Positions 30,737-41,100 of a stretch of DNA of 64,000 bases are shown here, piece by piece. Both the position numbers and the translations under genes were made by a program. The notes under the pieces were generated by a model. That model was not told where the DNA came from and made no database searches. It was given only the letters and a program-made list of their open reading frames with translations. How positions within the stretch are numbered: the first letter of the stretch is position 1; every line of letters begins with the position of its first letter. The DNA comes from Acetomicrobium hydrogeniformans (GTDB taxonomy: Bacteria > Synergistota > Synergistia > Synergistales > JAFGMB01), in the NCBI GenBank assembly GCA_016841745.1, contig JAENYO010000002.1, positions 124,001 through 188,000 of the forward strand, written 5' to 3'.

Positions 30737-31017
30737 TTGGGGCAGTTTTACTAGTTGCGAATTTGACAGTCCGTCTAACTGAATCTATTATTTACTATGT
30801 TAATTGAATGTAGTGAATATTTTAATTGAACTCCATTCTTATTATTCCCTTCTCATTATTTTCTCGGATAGATCTATCCTCATATTTGCCTCCATTAAAT
30901 ATACCTTTTACCCTCTTTGCTTATTTATTCAAGGCCTTTGGTGATCCAGATGTACGGTCGTGCGATTTTAAGCAACCGATCTCAGATTTTACAGTCTTAT
31001 CCCAGGGAGGGATCCTG

Positions 31018-32100
31018 ATGAAAAGGTCATTGGACTCTATTTTCGCGCTTGTGCTGGTACTGCTCTTATTTGGGGCCGGAATGGTCCTTGCCCAGGAGCA
31101 GCTGGTTTCCCTATATGTGTTTGAAGAAGTGTCAAATTCAGATGTTGTCTGGACTGGAGTTGCTGTTTCGAAGGAAGGGCGGATATTTGTCAATTTCCCG
31201 AGATGGTCACATGTTCACGGAATATCAGTAGCAGAGATAACTGCCAGTGGAGATATGATCCCTTACCCTGATGAAAACATGAATAAATGGGATCCTTCTA
31301 TGAAACCCAATGGTCATTTTATATGTGTCCAGAGTGTTTACATTGATGATTCCAATGGTCTTTGGGTTTTAGACCCCGCAAGTCCCCTGATAGAGGGGAC
31401 CATCGAAGGAGGTCCCAAACTTGTAAGGATCGATCTGGAAAAGAACAGCGTAGTCCAGAAGATCGTTTTTGGACCAGTTATTGCACCAAAGGAGAGTTAT
31501 CTGAATGATGTAAGAATAGATTCTAAAGAAAATTATGCCTATATCACAGATTCTGGTACAGGAGCTATTGTTGTTGTGGACCTTTCCACAGGAAAGAGCA
31601 GACGAGTCCTCTATGATCATTATTCAACCAAGGCCGAAGGTATAACCCTTGTGATCGAGGGTCGCGAATTTCAGCTGGATGTACATGTAGACGGGATAGC
31701 CCTGGATCCGCAGAGGGAATATCTCTATTTTCAGGCTCTTGCAGGGCGCAATCTTTACCGGATAGGGACCAGATGGCTCAGGGACGATTCCCTGAAGGAG
31801 GAAGACCTGGGAAAAATGGTTGAGTTTGTTGGAACCACAGGAGCGGCGGATGGTATAGCCTTTGGAAGGGACGGGAAGTTGTACCTTACTTCCATCGAAT
31901 ATAATGCTATCCGGCGTTTTGATCCCGAAAGCGGGAATACAGAAGTAGTGCTGTGGGATGAAAAGATCAAATGGCCTGACAGCTTTTCTGTTGGTCCCGA
32001 CGGCACCATATATTTCACTGTTTCCCAGCTTCATCTGGATGAACCCGGAGAGCCCTACAGGATCTTCAGGTTTAAACCGGAAAGTCTTCAGAATAAATAA
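31018..32100 (+). CDS. Major royal jelly protein/SMP-30-like beta-propeller, secreted
   Basis: VAVSKEGRIFVNFPRWSHVHGISVAEI...YLNDVRIDSKENYAYITDSGTGAIVVVDLSTGKSRRVL; signal peptide; start moved from 30826 to 31018 (GGGAGGGATCCTGATG). Confidence 0.75.
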   Translation: MKRSLDSIFALVLVLLLFGAGMVLAQEQLVSLYVFEEVSNSDVVWTGVAVSKEGRIFVNFPRWSHVHGISVAEITASGDMIPYPDENMNKWDPSMKPNGHFICVQSVYIDDSNGLWVLDPASPLIEGTIEGGPKLVRIDLEKNSVVQKIVFGPVIAPKESYLNDVRIDSKENYAYITDSGTGAIVVVDLSTGKSRRVLYDHYSTKAEGITLVIEGREFQLDVHVDGIALDPQREYLYFQALAGRNLYRIGTRWLRDDSLKEEDLGKMVEFVGTTGAADGIAFGRDGKLYLTSIEYNAIRRFDPESGNTEVVLWDEKIKWPDSFSVGPDGTIYFTVSQLHLDEPGEPYRIFRFKPESLQNK

Positions 32101-32198
32101 TGTCATGAAATATCTTTCTTCAACGTTTAGCTTTATATAACTGATTCCCTTTGTCCAAAGGTCGAAGGGGGTACAACTTTCCTGGGAGGTTAAGATCC

Positions 32199-32339
32199 AT
32201 GAAAAAACTTGTTCTTTTCATTAATATTTTGCTTGTACTTTCTTTGTTGGCAGGATGTGCCATAGCTGGTGGTGGACAGAATTGTGGAACTATAGGGAAG
32301 GGAAATGTGAATCAGCACGAGAATCGGGTGAATCAGTAA
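32199..32339 (+). CDS. Small lipoprotein
   Basis: MKKLVLFINILLVLSLLAGCAIAGGGQNCGTIGKGNVNQHENRVNQ; lipobox LLAGC; RBS TGGGAGG. Confidence 0.6.
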   Translation: MKKLVLFINILLVLSLLAGCAIAGGGQNCGTIGKGNVNQHENRVNQ

Positions 32340-32502
32340 GCTGTAAGTTGGAGACCGGTTTCATTTATCCTGATTGCTAATATGTGTGAATTCTTTCAGG
32401 GCCCCTCACTTCTAATGAAGGGTCCTTTTCTTATTCATATTGACAAAATTCAGGAATTCAGATACCCTGTACCGTAATTTATATCAGAAAGAGGTATTTA
32501 CC

Positions 32503-32550
32503 ATGTTGATAATTACAACTACTCGCAACTGGTGGTGGCAGGCCTTCTAA
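32503..32550 (+). CDS. trpL: trp operon leader peptide MLIITTTRNWWWQAF
   Basis: 15-codon ORF with three consecutive TGG codons, RBS AAAGAGG, followed by alternative hairpins then trpC. Confidence 0.85.
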   Translation: MLIITTTRNWWWQAF

Positions 32551-32584
32551 GTCTGCCGCCTTGACTCGCATAGATCTTATATGT

Positions 32585-32690
32585 TAGAGGGCTTGGAGGT
32601 AGACCCCTGAAAAGGGGTTTTAACCGCTGGGCCCTCTTTCTTTTCTCGGAAAGGGAGAGGAGCTTGTAAAAGTTCCCCTCCCTTTTTTTA
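32585..32690 (+). promoter_or_regulatory. trp attenuator structures including terminal U-tract hairpin
   Basis: AGAGGGC...CCCCTGAAAAGGGG...GCCCTCT, then AAGGGAGAGGAGCTTgtaaAAGTTCCCCTCCCTTTTTTT. Confidence 0.75.
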
Positions 32691-32709
32691 TTGAAAGGAG
32701 TGGAGATAA

Positions 32710-33561
32710 ATGAGAACGGTTCCTCTGGATGAAGTGGAATTTTCGAAAAAAGGCAGGGTTATCTCTTTTAAGGGTGCCCCCTCCGAAGGGCAGGAGTTAA
32801 TCAAGGGATCTTTTCTTCATCGGGTACTGGAACTGAAAAGAACAGAGGTAGAGGAGATGAAGAAAAAAAAATTGTCCCTGGAATACACCCTCAGGCAGAA
32901 TGAACTGACTGTTATAGCAGAGGTGAAAAAGGCTTCACCAAGCAAAGGAATAATCCAGGATAATTTTGATCCCCAAGATCAGCTTCAGAAATATATCAGG
33001 GGTGGTGCAGGGGCTATATCCATTCTCACTGATAGGGAGTTTTTCAAGGGAGGAAAGGAAATCCTTCAAGCAATCAGGCCTATGACAGATCTTCCTGTAT
33101 TACGAAAAGATTTTATTATCGATCCACTTCAGGTCTATGAGAGCAAATTTCTTGGAGCGGATGTGATCCTCCTGATCCTGGCTATTCTTGACGATAAGAA
33201 ACTACAGGAGCTTCTGGGTCTTGCCCATTCCCTGGGTCTCGAAGCCATACTCGAGGTTCACCATAAAGATGAACTCTGTCGAGCTCTTCATACTGAAGGC
33301 AGGGTCATCGGGATCAATAACAGGAATCTGGATGATTTTTCAGTAGACCTTTCAACAACTGAAAAAATAATGGAAGAGTACCGGCATCTTTCACCTGTTT
33401 CTGACAGGCTTTTCATTTCTGAAAGCGGCATAAGAACTGCAGAACAGGTTGCGGGTCTGGCCTCTACCGGAATAAAGGGTGTCCTGGTGGGAGAGACTCT
33501 CATGAGATCGGAAGAGCCGGATATTCTGATACGGGATTTCCTGGAATCCATCAGATCCTGA
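32710..33561 (+). CDS. trpC: Indole-3-glycerol phosphate synthase
   Basis: VIAEVKKASPSKGIIQDNFDP, PVLRKDFIIDPLQVYES, VIGINNRNLDDFSVDLSTTEKI, SESGIRTAEQV. Confidence 0.95.
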   Translation: MRTVPLDEVEFSKKGRVISFKGAPSEGQELIKGSFLHRVLELKRTEVEEMKKKKLSLEYTLRQNELTVIAEVKKASPSKGIIQDNFDPQDQLQKYIRGGAGAISILTDREFFKGGKEILQAIRPMTDLPVLRKDFIIDPLQVYESKFLGADVILLILAILDDKKLQELLGLAHSLGLEAILEVHHKDELCRALHTEGRVIGINNRNLDDFSVDLSTTEKIMEEYRHLSPVSDRLFISESGIRTAEQVAGLASTGIKGVLVGETLMRSEEPDILIRDFLESIRS

Positions 33562-33608
33562 TCACTTACAGATTTCAGGTAATTATTTAAAGATTGGAGG
33601 AACATGAT

Positions 33609-34793
33609 ATGACGCGTAAAGGTTATTTTGGCCAATTCGGAGGCAGATATGTACCGGAAACATTGATACCTGTTCTTGAGGATCTCGAGGAGGCTTATCT
33701 TATGTACAGCCGGGACAGAGATTTTAATACCGAACTGAAGCATCTTTTATCTAAATACAGTGGAAGACCTACTCCTCTATATTTTTCAGAAAGACTTACT
33801 GAACAGTTCGGAGGAGCAAAGGTCTATCTCAAAAGAGAGGATCTTAATCACACCGGGGCTCACAAGATAAACAACGCTCTGGGCCAGGCCCTTCTGGCTT
33901 CGAAAATGGGTAAGAAAAGGATAATTGCAGAGACAGGTGCGGGTCAACATGGAGTGGCATCTGCTACCGCAGCTGCAAAATTCGGTCTTGAGTGTCATGT
34001 TTTCATGGGCGTGGAGGATATGGAACGCCAGGCTCTGAACGTGGAGAAGATGAGGATACTCGGGGCCGAGGTCATACCGGTAACATCGGGTAGTCAGACC
34101 CTCAAGGATGCTACCAATGAAGCCATAAGAGACTGGGTTACCAATGCTGATACCACATATTACATTATTGGTTCTGCTGTTGGCCCCCATCCCTATCCTT
34201 CAATGGTAAGGGGTTTTCAGAGGGTGATAGGTGACGAGGTCCGGGAACAGATACTGGAGATGGAAGGAAGACTGCCAGATCACCTCCTGGCCTGTGTGGG
34301 GGGAGGAAGTAATGCCATAGGGATCTTTTATCCCTTCATTGAAGAAGAGCAGGTGAAAATGACAGGTGTAGAAGCTGCCGGCAAAGGCGTGGAAACTGGA
34401 GAACACGCTGCCACTCTTACAGCAGGTTCCCTTGGTGTACTCCATGGAAGCAGGTCTTATCTCCTCCAGGATGATTATGGACAGGTGATCCCTGCCTATT
34501 CCTTATCTGCTGGCCTGGATTACCCGGGTGTAGGTCCCCAGCACAGTTATCTCATGGAAACGGGAAGGATCGAATATGTTTCTGTTACGGATGAGGAAGC
34601 AGTTGAAGCATTCTTTCTCCTCTCGAGGCTGGAAGGTATAATCCCGGCCCTGGAAAGTTCCCACGCCCTTGCCCATGCGGCAAAACTGGCACCTTCTCTT
34701 TCGGCTGATTCCCTGCTGGTGGTCAACCTGTCCGGAAGAGGGGACAAAGATATGTATTCCATCAATAGTTTCATGGAAAGGAGGGAAGGATAA
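33609..34793 (+). CDS. trpB: Tryptophan synthase beta chain
   Basis: [62 protein letters not shown]. Confidence 0.97.
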   Translation: MTRKGYFGQFGGRYVPETLIPVLEDLEEAYLMYSRDRDFNTELKHLLSKYSGRPTPLYFSERLTEQFGGAKVYLKREDLNHTGAHKINNALGQALLASKMGKKRIIAETGAGQHGVASATAAAKFGLECHVFMGVEDMERQALNVEKMRILGAEVIPVTSGSQTLKDATNEAIRDWVTNADTTYYIIGSAVGPHPYPSMVRGFQRVIGDEVREQILEMEGRLPDHLLACVGGGSNAIGIFYPFIEEEQVKMTGVEAAGKGVETGEHAATLTAGSLGVLHGSRSYLLQDDYGQVIPAYSLSAGLDYPGVGPQHSYLMETGRIEYVSVTDEEAVEAFFLLSRLEGIIPALESSHALAHAAKLAPSLSADSLLVVNLSGRGDKDMYSINSFMERREG

Positions 34794-35575
34794 TGGAGAA
34801 GATCCAGCAGATATTTGACAGCGGCAAAGTCCTCATTACCTTTGTTACAGCAGGAGACCCGGATCTTGATACAACAGCCCGGATAATTCATGCCATAGAT
34901 GAAGCCGGAGCGGATATTATCGAAGTGGGGATGCCCTTCTCCGACCCCCAGGCTGATGGACCGGTTATTCAGGCTGCAGGGCAGAGGGCCCTGAAAAAAG
35001 GTACAGATCCTGGAGGGATACTTTCCATGATATCCGGACTGAAGGGTTCCATTAAAGCACCCTTGTTTCTTATGGGGTATTACAACCCGGTAATGTGCTA
35101 TGGCAGGGATAAGTTTATTGATGATGCCTTCGAGGCCGGAGTATCCGGATTGATCATCCCGGATCTGCCATTCGATGAGGATGAAGAGTTCTATCAGAAG
35201 CTTAAAGAAAAAGGAATGGCCGGTATCCTCATGGTTGCACCCAATAGCCGGGAGGAACGGCTTGAAGAAATCGGGAAGAACTGCTCGGGATTTGTCTACT
35301 GTGTTTCCCTTCTAGGTATTACAGGAGACAATCGAGGTCCTGCAGCAGGTATTGAGGATTATTTGGGGCGTGTAAGAAAATATGTGAAGATTCCCCTTGC
35401 ATTGGGTTTCGGAATTGATGGGCCCGAAAAGGCAGCCCAGGCTGCTGCTGTTGCAGACGGAGTTGTAGTGGGAAGTGCCCTTGTAAAGATCGTGGAAAAG
35501 TTTGGAAATACAGACAGGTTGATACCTGAGATCAGTTCTTTTGTTACCGGGCTCAAGAAAGCGGTTTCTGAATAG
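34793..35575 (+). CDS. trpA: Tryptophan synthase alpha chain
   Basis: ADIIEVGMPFSDPQADGPVIQAAGQRAL; LMGYYNPV; GLIIPDLPFDE; LGFGIDGPEKA. Confidence 0.96.
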   Translation: MEKIQQIFDSGKVLITFVTAGDPDLDTTARIIHAIDEAGADIIEVGMPFSDPQADGPVIQAAGQRALKKGTDPGGILSMISGLKGSIKAPLFLMGYYNPVMCYGRDKFIDDAFEAGVSGLIIPDLPFDEDEEFYQKLKEKGMAGILMVAPNSREERLEEIGKNCSGFVYCVSLLGITGDNRGPAAGIEDYLGRVRKYVKIPLALGFGIDGPEKAAQAAAVADGVVVGSALVKIVEKFGNTDRLIPEISSFVTGLKKAVSE

Positions 35576-35750
35576 TTACTTCCATGATCTTCTGATATGG
35601 AACTTATGTAAGTTGTATCGAAAATAACAGAGCAGGAATTAATCGAACCGGAACCGTAGCGGGTAAGAAATCATGAGTCCTTGCGGGCAAAATATAACCA
35701 TCTATTCTGTACACTTATGGATCTGTTTTAGATAGAGCATTTAAAGGGAA

Positions 35751-35787
35751 GACAAAAAAGTCAGGTCTCAGGCCTGACTTTTTTGTC
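35751..35787. terminator. 15-bp perfect hairpin terminator
   Basis: GACAAAAAAGTCAGG tctcagg CCTGACTTTTTTGTC. Confidence 0.85.
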
Positions 35788-35872
35788 TTCCAGGCCAGGC
35801 TTCTTGAGTTACAATTAACTGGAGGCGGAATTTTCGCAGTTAAAGATTCCATACAGAAAACGGGGTGTCCCT

Positions 35873-37189
35873 ATGAACAGCCATAAAGATCCATTAATTC
35901 TTTCCCTTGAAATATCCGATCCTTTAATACAGGAGTTTCTTCTTCAATTTCCGGAGGATGTCCGGGAACAGAAGGCTCTTGAGGCCCTGAAGGTTGGAGT
36001 GATAGCCATACAGTCTGCTTCTCCCTCCCTGGATACAAGAATAGTTGAGGAAAAATTCCGGGAAGTGGAAGGGGATATCAGAGAGAATGTGGATGCCTTC
36101 AAGGATGAACTGAAAGTCAGGTTAGAACAGTATTTCAAGACCGAGGGCGGTTCTGTACCGGCTTTTATAGAGAAGCACTTTGGTGAAAACGGCCAGATCT
36201 CCCGCATACTTGATGCATATTTCAGTTACGAGAAGGGCAGGCTTGTGAATATCATGGAAGGCCAGGTGGGTCCGAACAGCTTTATTGGCCGTCAGATGGA
36301 CCCCAACAACAGGGAAGGACTTATAAGCCAGGTGGAAAAGGCTGTTGAAGAGATCCTCAAGGGCAGTTCCAGCCAGATCCTTTCGTCCTTTTCTCTCGAT
36401 GATGAAACAAGTGCCCTCAGCAGGCTGAAAAGATCTGTGCGGGAGGAGATAGAAAAGCTCCAGAAGATAACTGTTGAACATTATTCCGAGATCAGGGGAA
36501 TCCTGGAAAAAGAGAAAGGCCGAGCCGAAGAAGCAGTAAAGGGGACAAGTAAAGGAAGGGAATTTGAAGATTCTCTCTACGAATATCTAGCCAGGACTGC
36601 CGGCGCCATGGAAGATATATCTGAAAACTGCGCCGGTGCCAAGGGTCTTGTGGCCTACGAGAAAGTGGGAGACTATACTGTAACCCTCGGGGAGACAAGC
36701 AGAGCTCCTGGTAAGAAGATAGTTTTCGAGGCAAAGAAAGCTGCTAACTATAATATGAAAAAAACTCTGGACGAGCTTGACCGTGCAAAGAGGAACCGTG
36801 GAGCAGAGATAGGTATATTCCTTTTCTGCAAGGGGTGTGAGCCCCTTGAGGCAGGAGATTTCTACAGGACCGGAAATGATTTTATCGTCACCGTTGACGA
36901 GGATAAACTGGAAAGCAGTGAAACCCTTCTCTTTCTGGAAGCAGCTTACAAAATCGCCAGGACCCTTATCGTTACAAAGGCGAGGGAAGAGGAAGAGGAA
37001 GCCATCGATACCGAATATATCCGCAGTGAGATGGAGAATATAATGCTGGCCATGAAGAATGCCTCAGATATTTACACCAAGGCTAATACCATAAGGAACA
37101 GTGCTGATTCCATAGAGAAAACCCTCAACAAGGTCATAGGAAAGATCGAGGAAAACCTGGAAAATATCCGGGACCATTTGCCGGACTAG
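35873..37189 (+). CDS. Coiled-coil protein with candidate PD-(D/E)XK nuclease-like domain
   Basis: KGREFEDSLYEYLA...VGDYTVTLGETSRAPGKKIVFEAKKAANY resembles E...GD...(E)xK arrangement of DUF2130/RmuC-like proteins; flanking coiled coils. Confidence 0.45.
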   Translation: MNSHKDPLILSLEISDPLIQEFLLQFPEDVREQKALEALKVGVIAIQSASPSLDTRIVEEKFREVEGDIRENVDAFKDELKVRLEQYFKTEGGSVPAFIEKHFGENGQISRILDAYFSYEKGRLVNIMEGQVGPNSFIGRQMDPNNREGLISQVEKAVEEILKGSSSQILSSFSLDDETSALSRLKRSVREEIEKLQKITVEHYSEIRGILEKEKGRAEEAVKGTSKGREFEDSLYEYLARTAGAMEDISENCAGAKGLVAYEKVGDYTVTLGETSRAPGKKIVFEAKKAANYNMKKTLDELDRAKRNRGAEIGIFLFCKGCEPLEAGDFYRTGNDFIVTVDEDKLESSETLLFLEAAYKIARTLIVTKAREEEEEAIDTEYIRSEMENIMLAMKNASDIYTKANTIRNSADSIEKTLNKVIGKIEENLENIRDHLPD

Positions 37190-37513
37190 CGATTTTCTAT
37201 TAAACCCCAAACCCAAAAACAGGATAATGACCATTCTGTTACAGGGAAGGCCGGCCATCTGAATTTGGCGGCCTTCCCTGTATTCTTGAGCCACTGTACA
37301 TGCTGTAATTTACAGAACCTGTTTCATTGCGAAATAAGCCCCCTCATTATTCAAAACCCGAATATCTCGAGATTAAAGAGAATAATAGTATACATACGGT
37401 TAAAATCAAGGTCTGACCCCATTGAAAGTTGCCGCTTTCTTTCAGGCTTAACAATTATTTACACTTTCCTATTGCAAAAAGCTTTATCTTGGTAATACAA
37501 TTAGGCTTTGAGA

Positions 37514-37535
37514 AAAATGACCATATGGTCATTTT
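37514..37535. promoter_or_regulatory. 22-bp perfect palindrome, candidate TetR operator
   Basis: AAAATGACCATATGGTCATTTT about 40 bp upstream of tetR-RND operon. Confidence 0.75.
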
Positions 37536-37573
37536 CATGAATATTTACCGATCTCCAGGTCCGGGAGGATTAT

Positions 37574-38194
37574 ATGCCTAAACTCAGTGAAAGAAAAAAA
37601 CAGATGGTGGAGAAAATGATGAGGGGTGCCCTTTACCAGGCTGCTTCTTCTGTTATGTCAGAATATGGCTGGCCAGGGCTGACCATGGATCGTGTGGCCG
37701 AAGAAGCAGGCGTTTCCAAGGGTACTGTCTACAATTATTTTAAGGATAAGAAGGAACTTGTCTGGTTCGTAATAACGAATCTTGCCCTGGATATCGAAGA
37801 GAGGCTCAAGAATATCATTGAAAGTCATCAAAGCTGTGCAGAGACAGTGAAAGAAATAGTAATGAAAGAACTTCAGGGAAGAAGGGAACATGGTCATCTT
37901 GCAACTGCTATTATCCATGCATTTCATGAGGAACCGGAATTGCGGAAAAGGATGTTAAGTTCCGACCACCCATTCAACAGGGTTGACAAAATGATAGAGG
38001 ACTTGTTTGCAAGGGGCATGGAAAAGGGAGAATTCCGTAAGATGGATCCCAAGGCTATGCAGTCAGTGTTCAGTGCCATCCTCATGGGTATATCCAGGAG
38101 ATGGGCAGGCGGCCGTCTGGATATCGGAACAGATGAAATGAGTGATTTTATCATTTCCCTCTTAAATGAAGGAATAGTAAGAAAGGATAATTAA
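37574..38194 (+). CDS. TetR family transcriptional regulator
   Basis: GWPGLTMDRVAEEAGVSKGTVYNYFKDKKELVWFVI. Confidence 0.92.
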   Translation: MPKLSERKKQMVEKMMRGALYQAASSVMSEYGWPGLTMDRVAEEAGVSKGTVYNYFKDKKELVWFVITNLALDIEERLKNIIESHQSCAETVKEIVMKELQGRREHGHLATAIIHAFHEEPELRKRMLSSDHPFNRVDKMIEDLFARGMEKGEFRKMDPKAMQSVFSAILMGISRRWAGGRLDIGTDEMSDFIISLLNEGIVRKDN

Positions 38195-41100
38195 TGAAAC
38201 TTACTAATACGGCTCTGCGAAGACCGGTCACAGTTCTTATCGCACTTATTGCACTTATAGTATTCGGGATCATTTCCATAACCAAAATGGGAATGGAAAC
38301 CATGCCCAATGTTGATTTTCCCATCATTTCAGTTTCCACCACCATGACCGGGGCCAGCCCCGCAGTAATGGATAACGATGTCACAGACGTTATTGAAGAA
38401 CAGCTTAATACTATTTCGGGTATAGAGAATATAAGCTCCAGCAGTTACGATGGACTGTCTGTCATACAGGTTGAATTCGAACTGAATCGGAATATAGATG
38501 CCGCGGCAGCCGACGTGAGGGCTAAAGTTAACCGGGCCAGTAGAAGCCTTCCCGATGAAGCGGATGATCCCATAGTGCAGAAATTCTCTACAAGCGACAG
38601 ATCCGTTTTTGCCCTTGCCATTTTTGGAAAAGTTCCATATTCAGAGATATCCCATTTTGCTGAGAAGGTGGCTACTCTTAAACTTCAGACTGTTGACGGT
38701 GTTGGCAGTGTAAGGACTTCAGGCCTTAGAGAAAGGGAGATCCGTGTCTGGCTTGACCCATCAAGGCTGGAGGCACGGGGGCTACTGGTGGATGATGTAA
38801 AGGATGCTATTGCCCAGAAACATATCGAGCTTCCTGCTGGAAGGGTGGAGACAGAAGAGAGCGAACTTGCTATTCGCCTGGAAGGGGAATATTCTTCCGT
38901 TGATGATCTCAGCTCTCTTCCCATAACTTCAAGGGGGGGCGCGATCGTGCGTCTTTCCGATATTGGCGATGTGAAAGACAGTTATGAGGACCAGCGTTCC
39001 ATAGCAACTTTTAATGGTGAGCCGGTGATAATACTCAAGATCAGGAAACAGAGAGGTACCAACGAAGTCCAGCTTGGGGGAGAACTTGTAAAAGCGGTGG
39101 AGGAACTTCGGAAACAGCTTCCCCGAGGTATGGATATGAAGATACTCTCCAACTCGGCCACCTTCGTAAAGGCCTCCATGAAGGGTGTTGGCAAAGATAT
39201 CCTTATCGGTATTGTACTCTGCTCCCTTGTAATGCTCCTGTTTCTCCGAACGATCAGGGCTACCTTAGTAACTGTTATAACAATACCTGCCTGTCTTCTG
39301 GGCAGTCTCATAGTTCTTCGATTTGCAGGTATCACTATAAATAATATGACAATGATGGGGCTTTCTCTGGCAGTAGGTATGGTCGTAGATGCAACTACTG
39401 TTGTTCTTGAAAATGTCCACAGGCATCAGGAACTTGGAGAAAAACCCTTTAATGCTGCATCCATAGGTACGTCTGAAGTCGGATTCGCAGTTCTGGCAGG
39501 AGCGGCAACCACCATTGCTGTTTTCGGGCCCGTTGCTACCATGGAGGGTATCATAGGAAGATTTTTCTTTGCTTTTGGTGTTACAGTTGTTACAACCATA
39601 ATCATTTCCCTTACTCTTTCCCTTACCCTTACCCCCTTCCTCTGTTCCAGGATTTTACAGCATGATCATCCTGGTCCTGTTGGTATGGTCATTGAGAGGG
39701 CTTTCAAAGGGTTGGAAAGAGGTTATAGTTCGACCCTGCATTTTGCCGTTCACCACAGAATGATCGTTTTAGCTCTTGCTATAGCTTTTTTTGCAGGTGG
39801 GATGGTCCTTGCAAGTCAGTTGGGGCAGGGTTTCTTTCCCACTGAAGACCAGGGGGATTTTTCCCTCAACATAGAGCTGCCCATGGGTTCTTCCCTGGGA
39901 AAAACCGAGAGAATGATGCAGCAGATGGGAACCATTGTCAGAAATATTCCAGAGGTGGATTACACTTATTCAACAGCAGGTTCAGGTACCGGGGGAGAGG
40001 TCTATAAAGGGAATATGAACGTATATCTTATTCCACGGAAAGAAAGAGTTTCCATGTTCGAGGTTATGAAGAAAGTCAGACGAAAACTGGCTGTTTTCAG
40101 GGATGTCAAGGTTACTCTCGGGCATCATGGAGGAGCGGGAGCAAACCTGACCCTTCTCGGTCCTGATATAGAAAAACTTTTCAGCGTGGCAGAGAAGATG
40201 AAAGCCGATCTTGCATCAGACCCCAGACTTGCGGACATAGATACGAATATAAGACTTAAAAAACCCAGGCTTAATATGACCATCAACCGGGCCCTGGCCG
40301 ATGACATGAACATCAACATAAAAAGCCTTTCCAAGGAGGTTCAGGCTTATTTCGGTGGAGTGAATGCAGGAGTGTTCAAGGATGGAGGTTACCGGTACGA
40401 TATCAGACTTCGTGCTGCCGGAGATTTTAGAAAATCTGCTGCCGATATTGGTAACATTGCAATTCGTAACGGAAGCGGGGAGATAGTCCGTATTCCGGGG
40501 ATCGTAAATGTTGAAAGCGGCACAGGTCCTAACCGGATCAACCGTTATAACCGTCAGAGAGCCTTGAATATTTCAGCAAGTAACGTTGATATTTCCATGG
40601 GAGAGGCCATGGCTCTTGTCCGGCAGAGTTTTGAAAGGAACAAACCTGCTGATGGAAGCGTAACAGCCCAGGTCACCGGAAGGTCGAAGCACATGGCAAC
40701 TAATTTCGGTTATCTTATCAACGCTATTCTGATAGCCATTGTTCTGGTCTACATGGTTATGGCTGTTCAGTTCGAGTCATTCCTTCATCCCCTTACGGTA
40801 ATGTTCTCTCTTCCTCTTATGACGGTGGGTGTATTTGGAATGCTTCTGATCACGGGTAAGGAAATAGACGTTATGAGCCTGATGGGCATAATCCTGCTTG
40901 TGGGTATCGTAGTCAATAATGCCATACTCCTTGTTGATTTCACCAACCAGCAGAGAGCACAGGGAGTGGACAAGGTCACTGCTGTTCTTCGGGCCGGACC
41001 TTTGAGGTTGAGACCCATACTTATGACGGCCCTTTCAACCATGGTTGGAGCTGTTCCCATAGCTTTGGGATTGAGTGAAGGTTCTGAGGTAAGACAGCCC

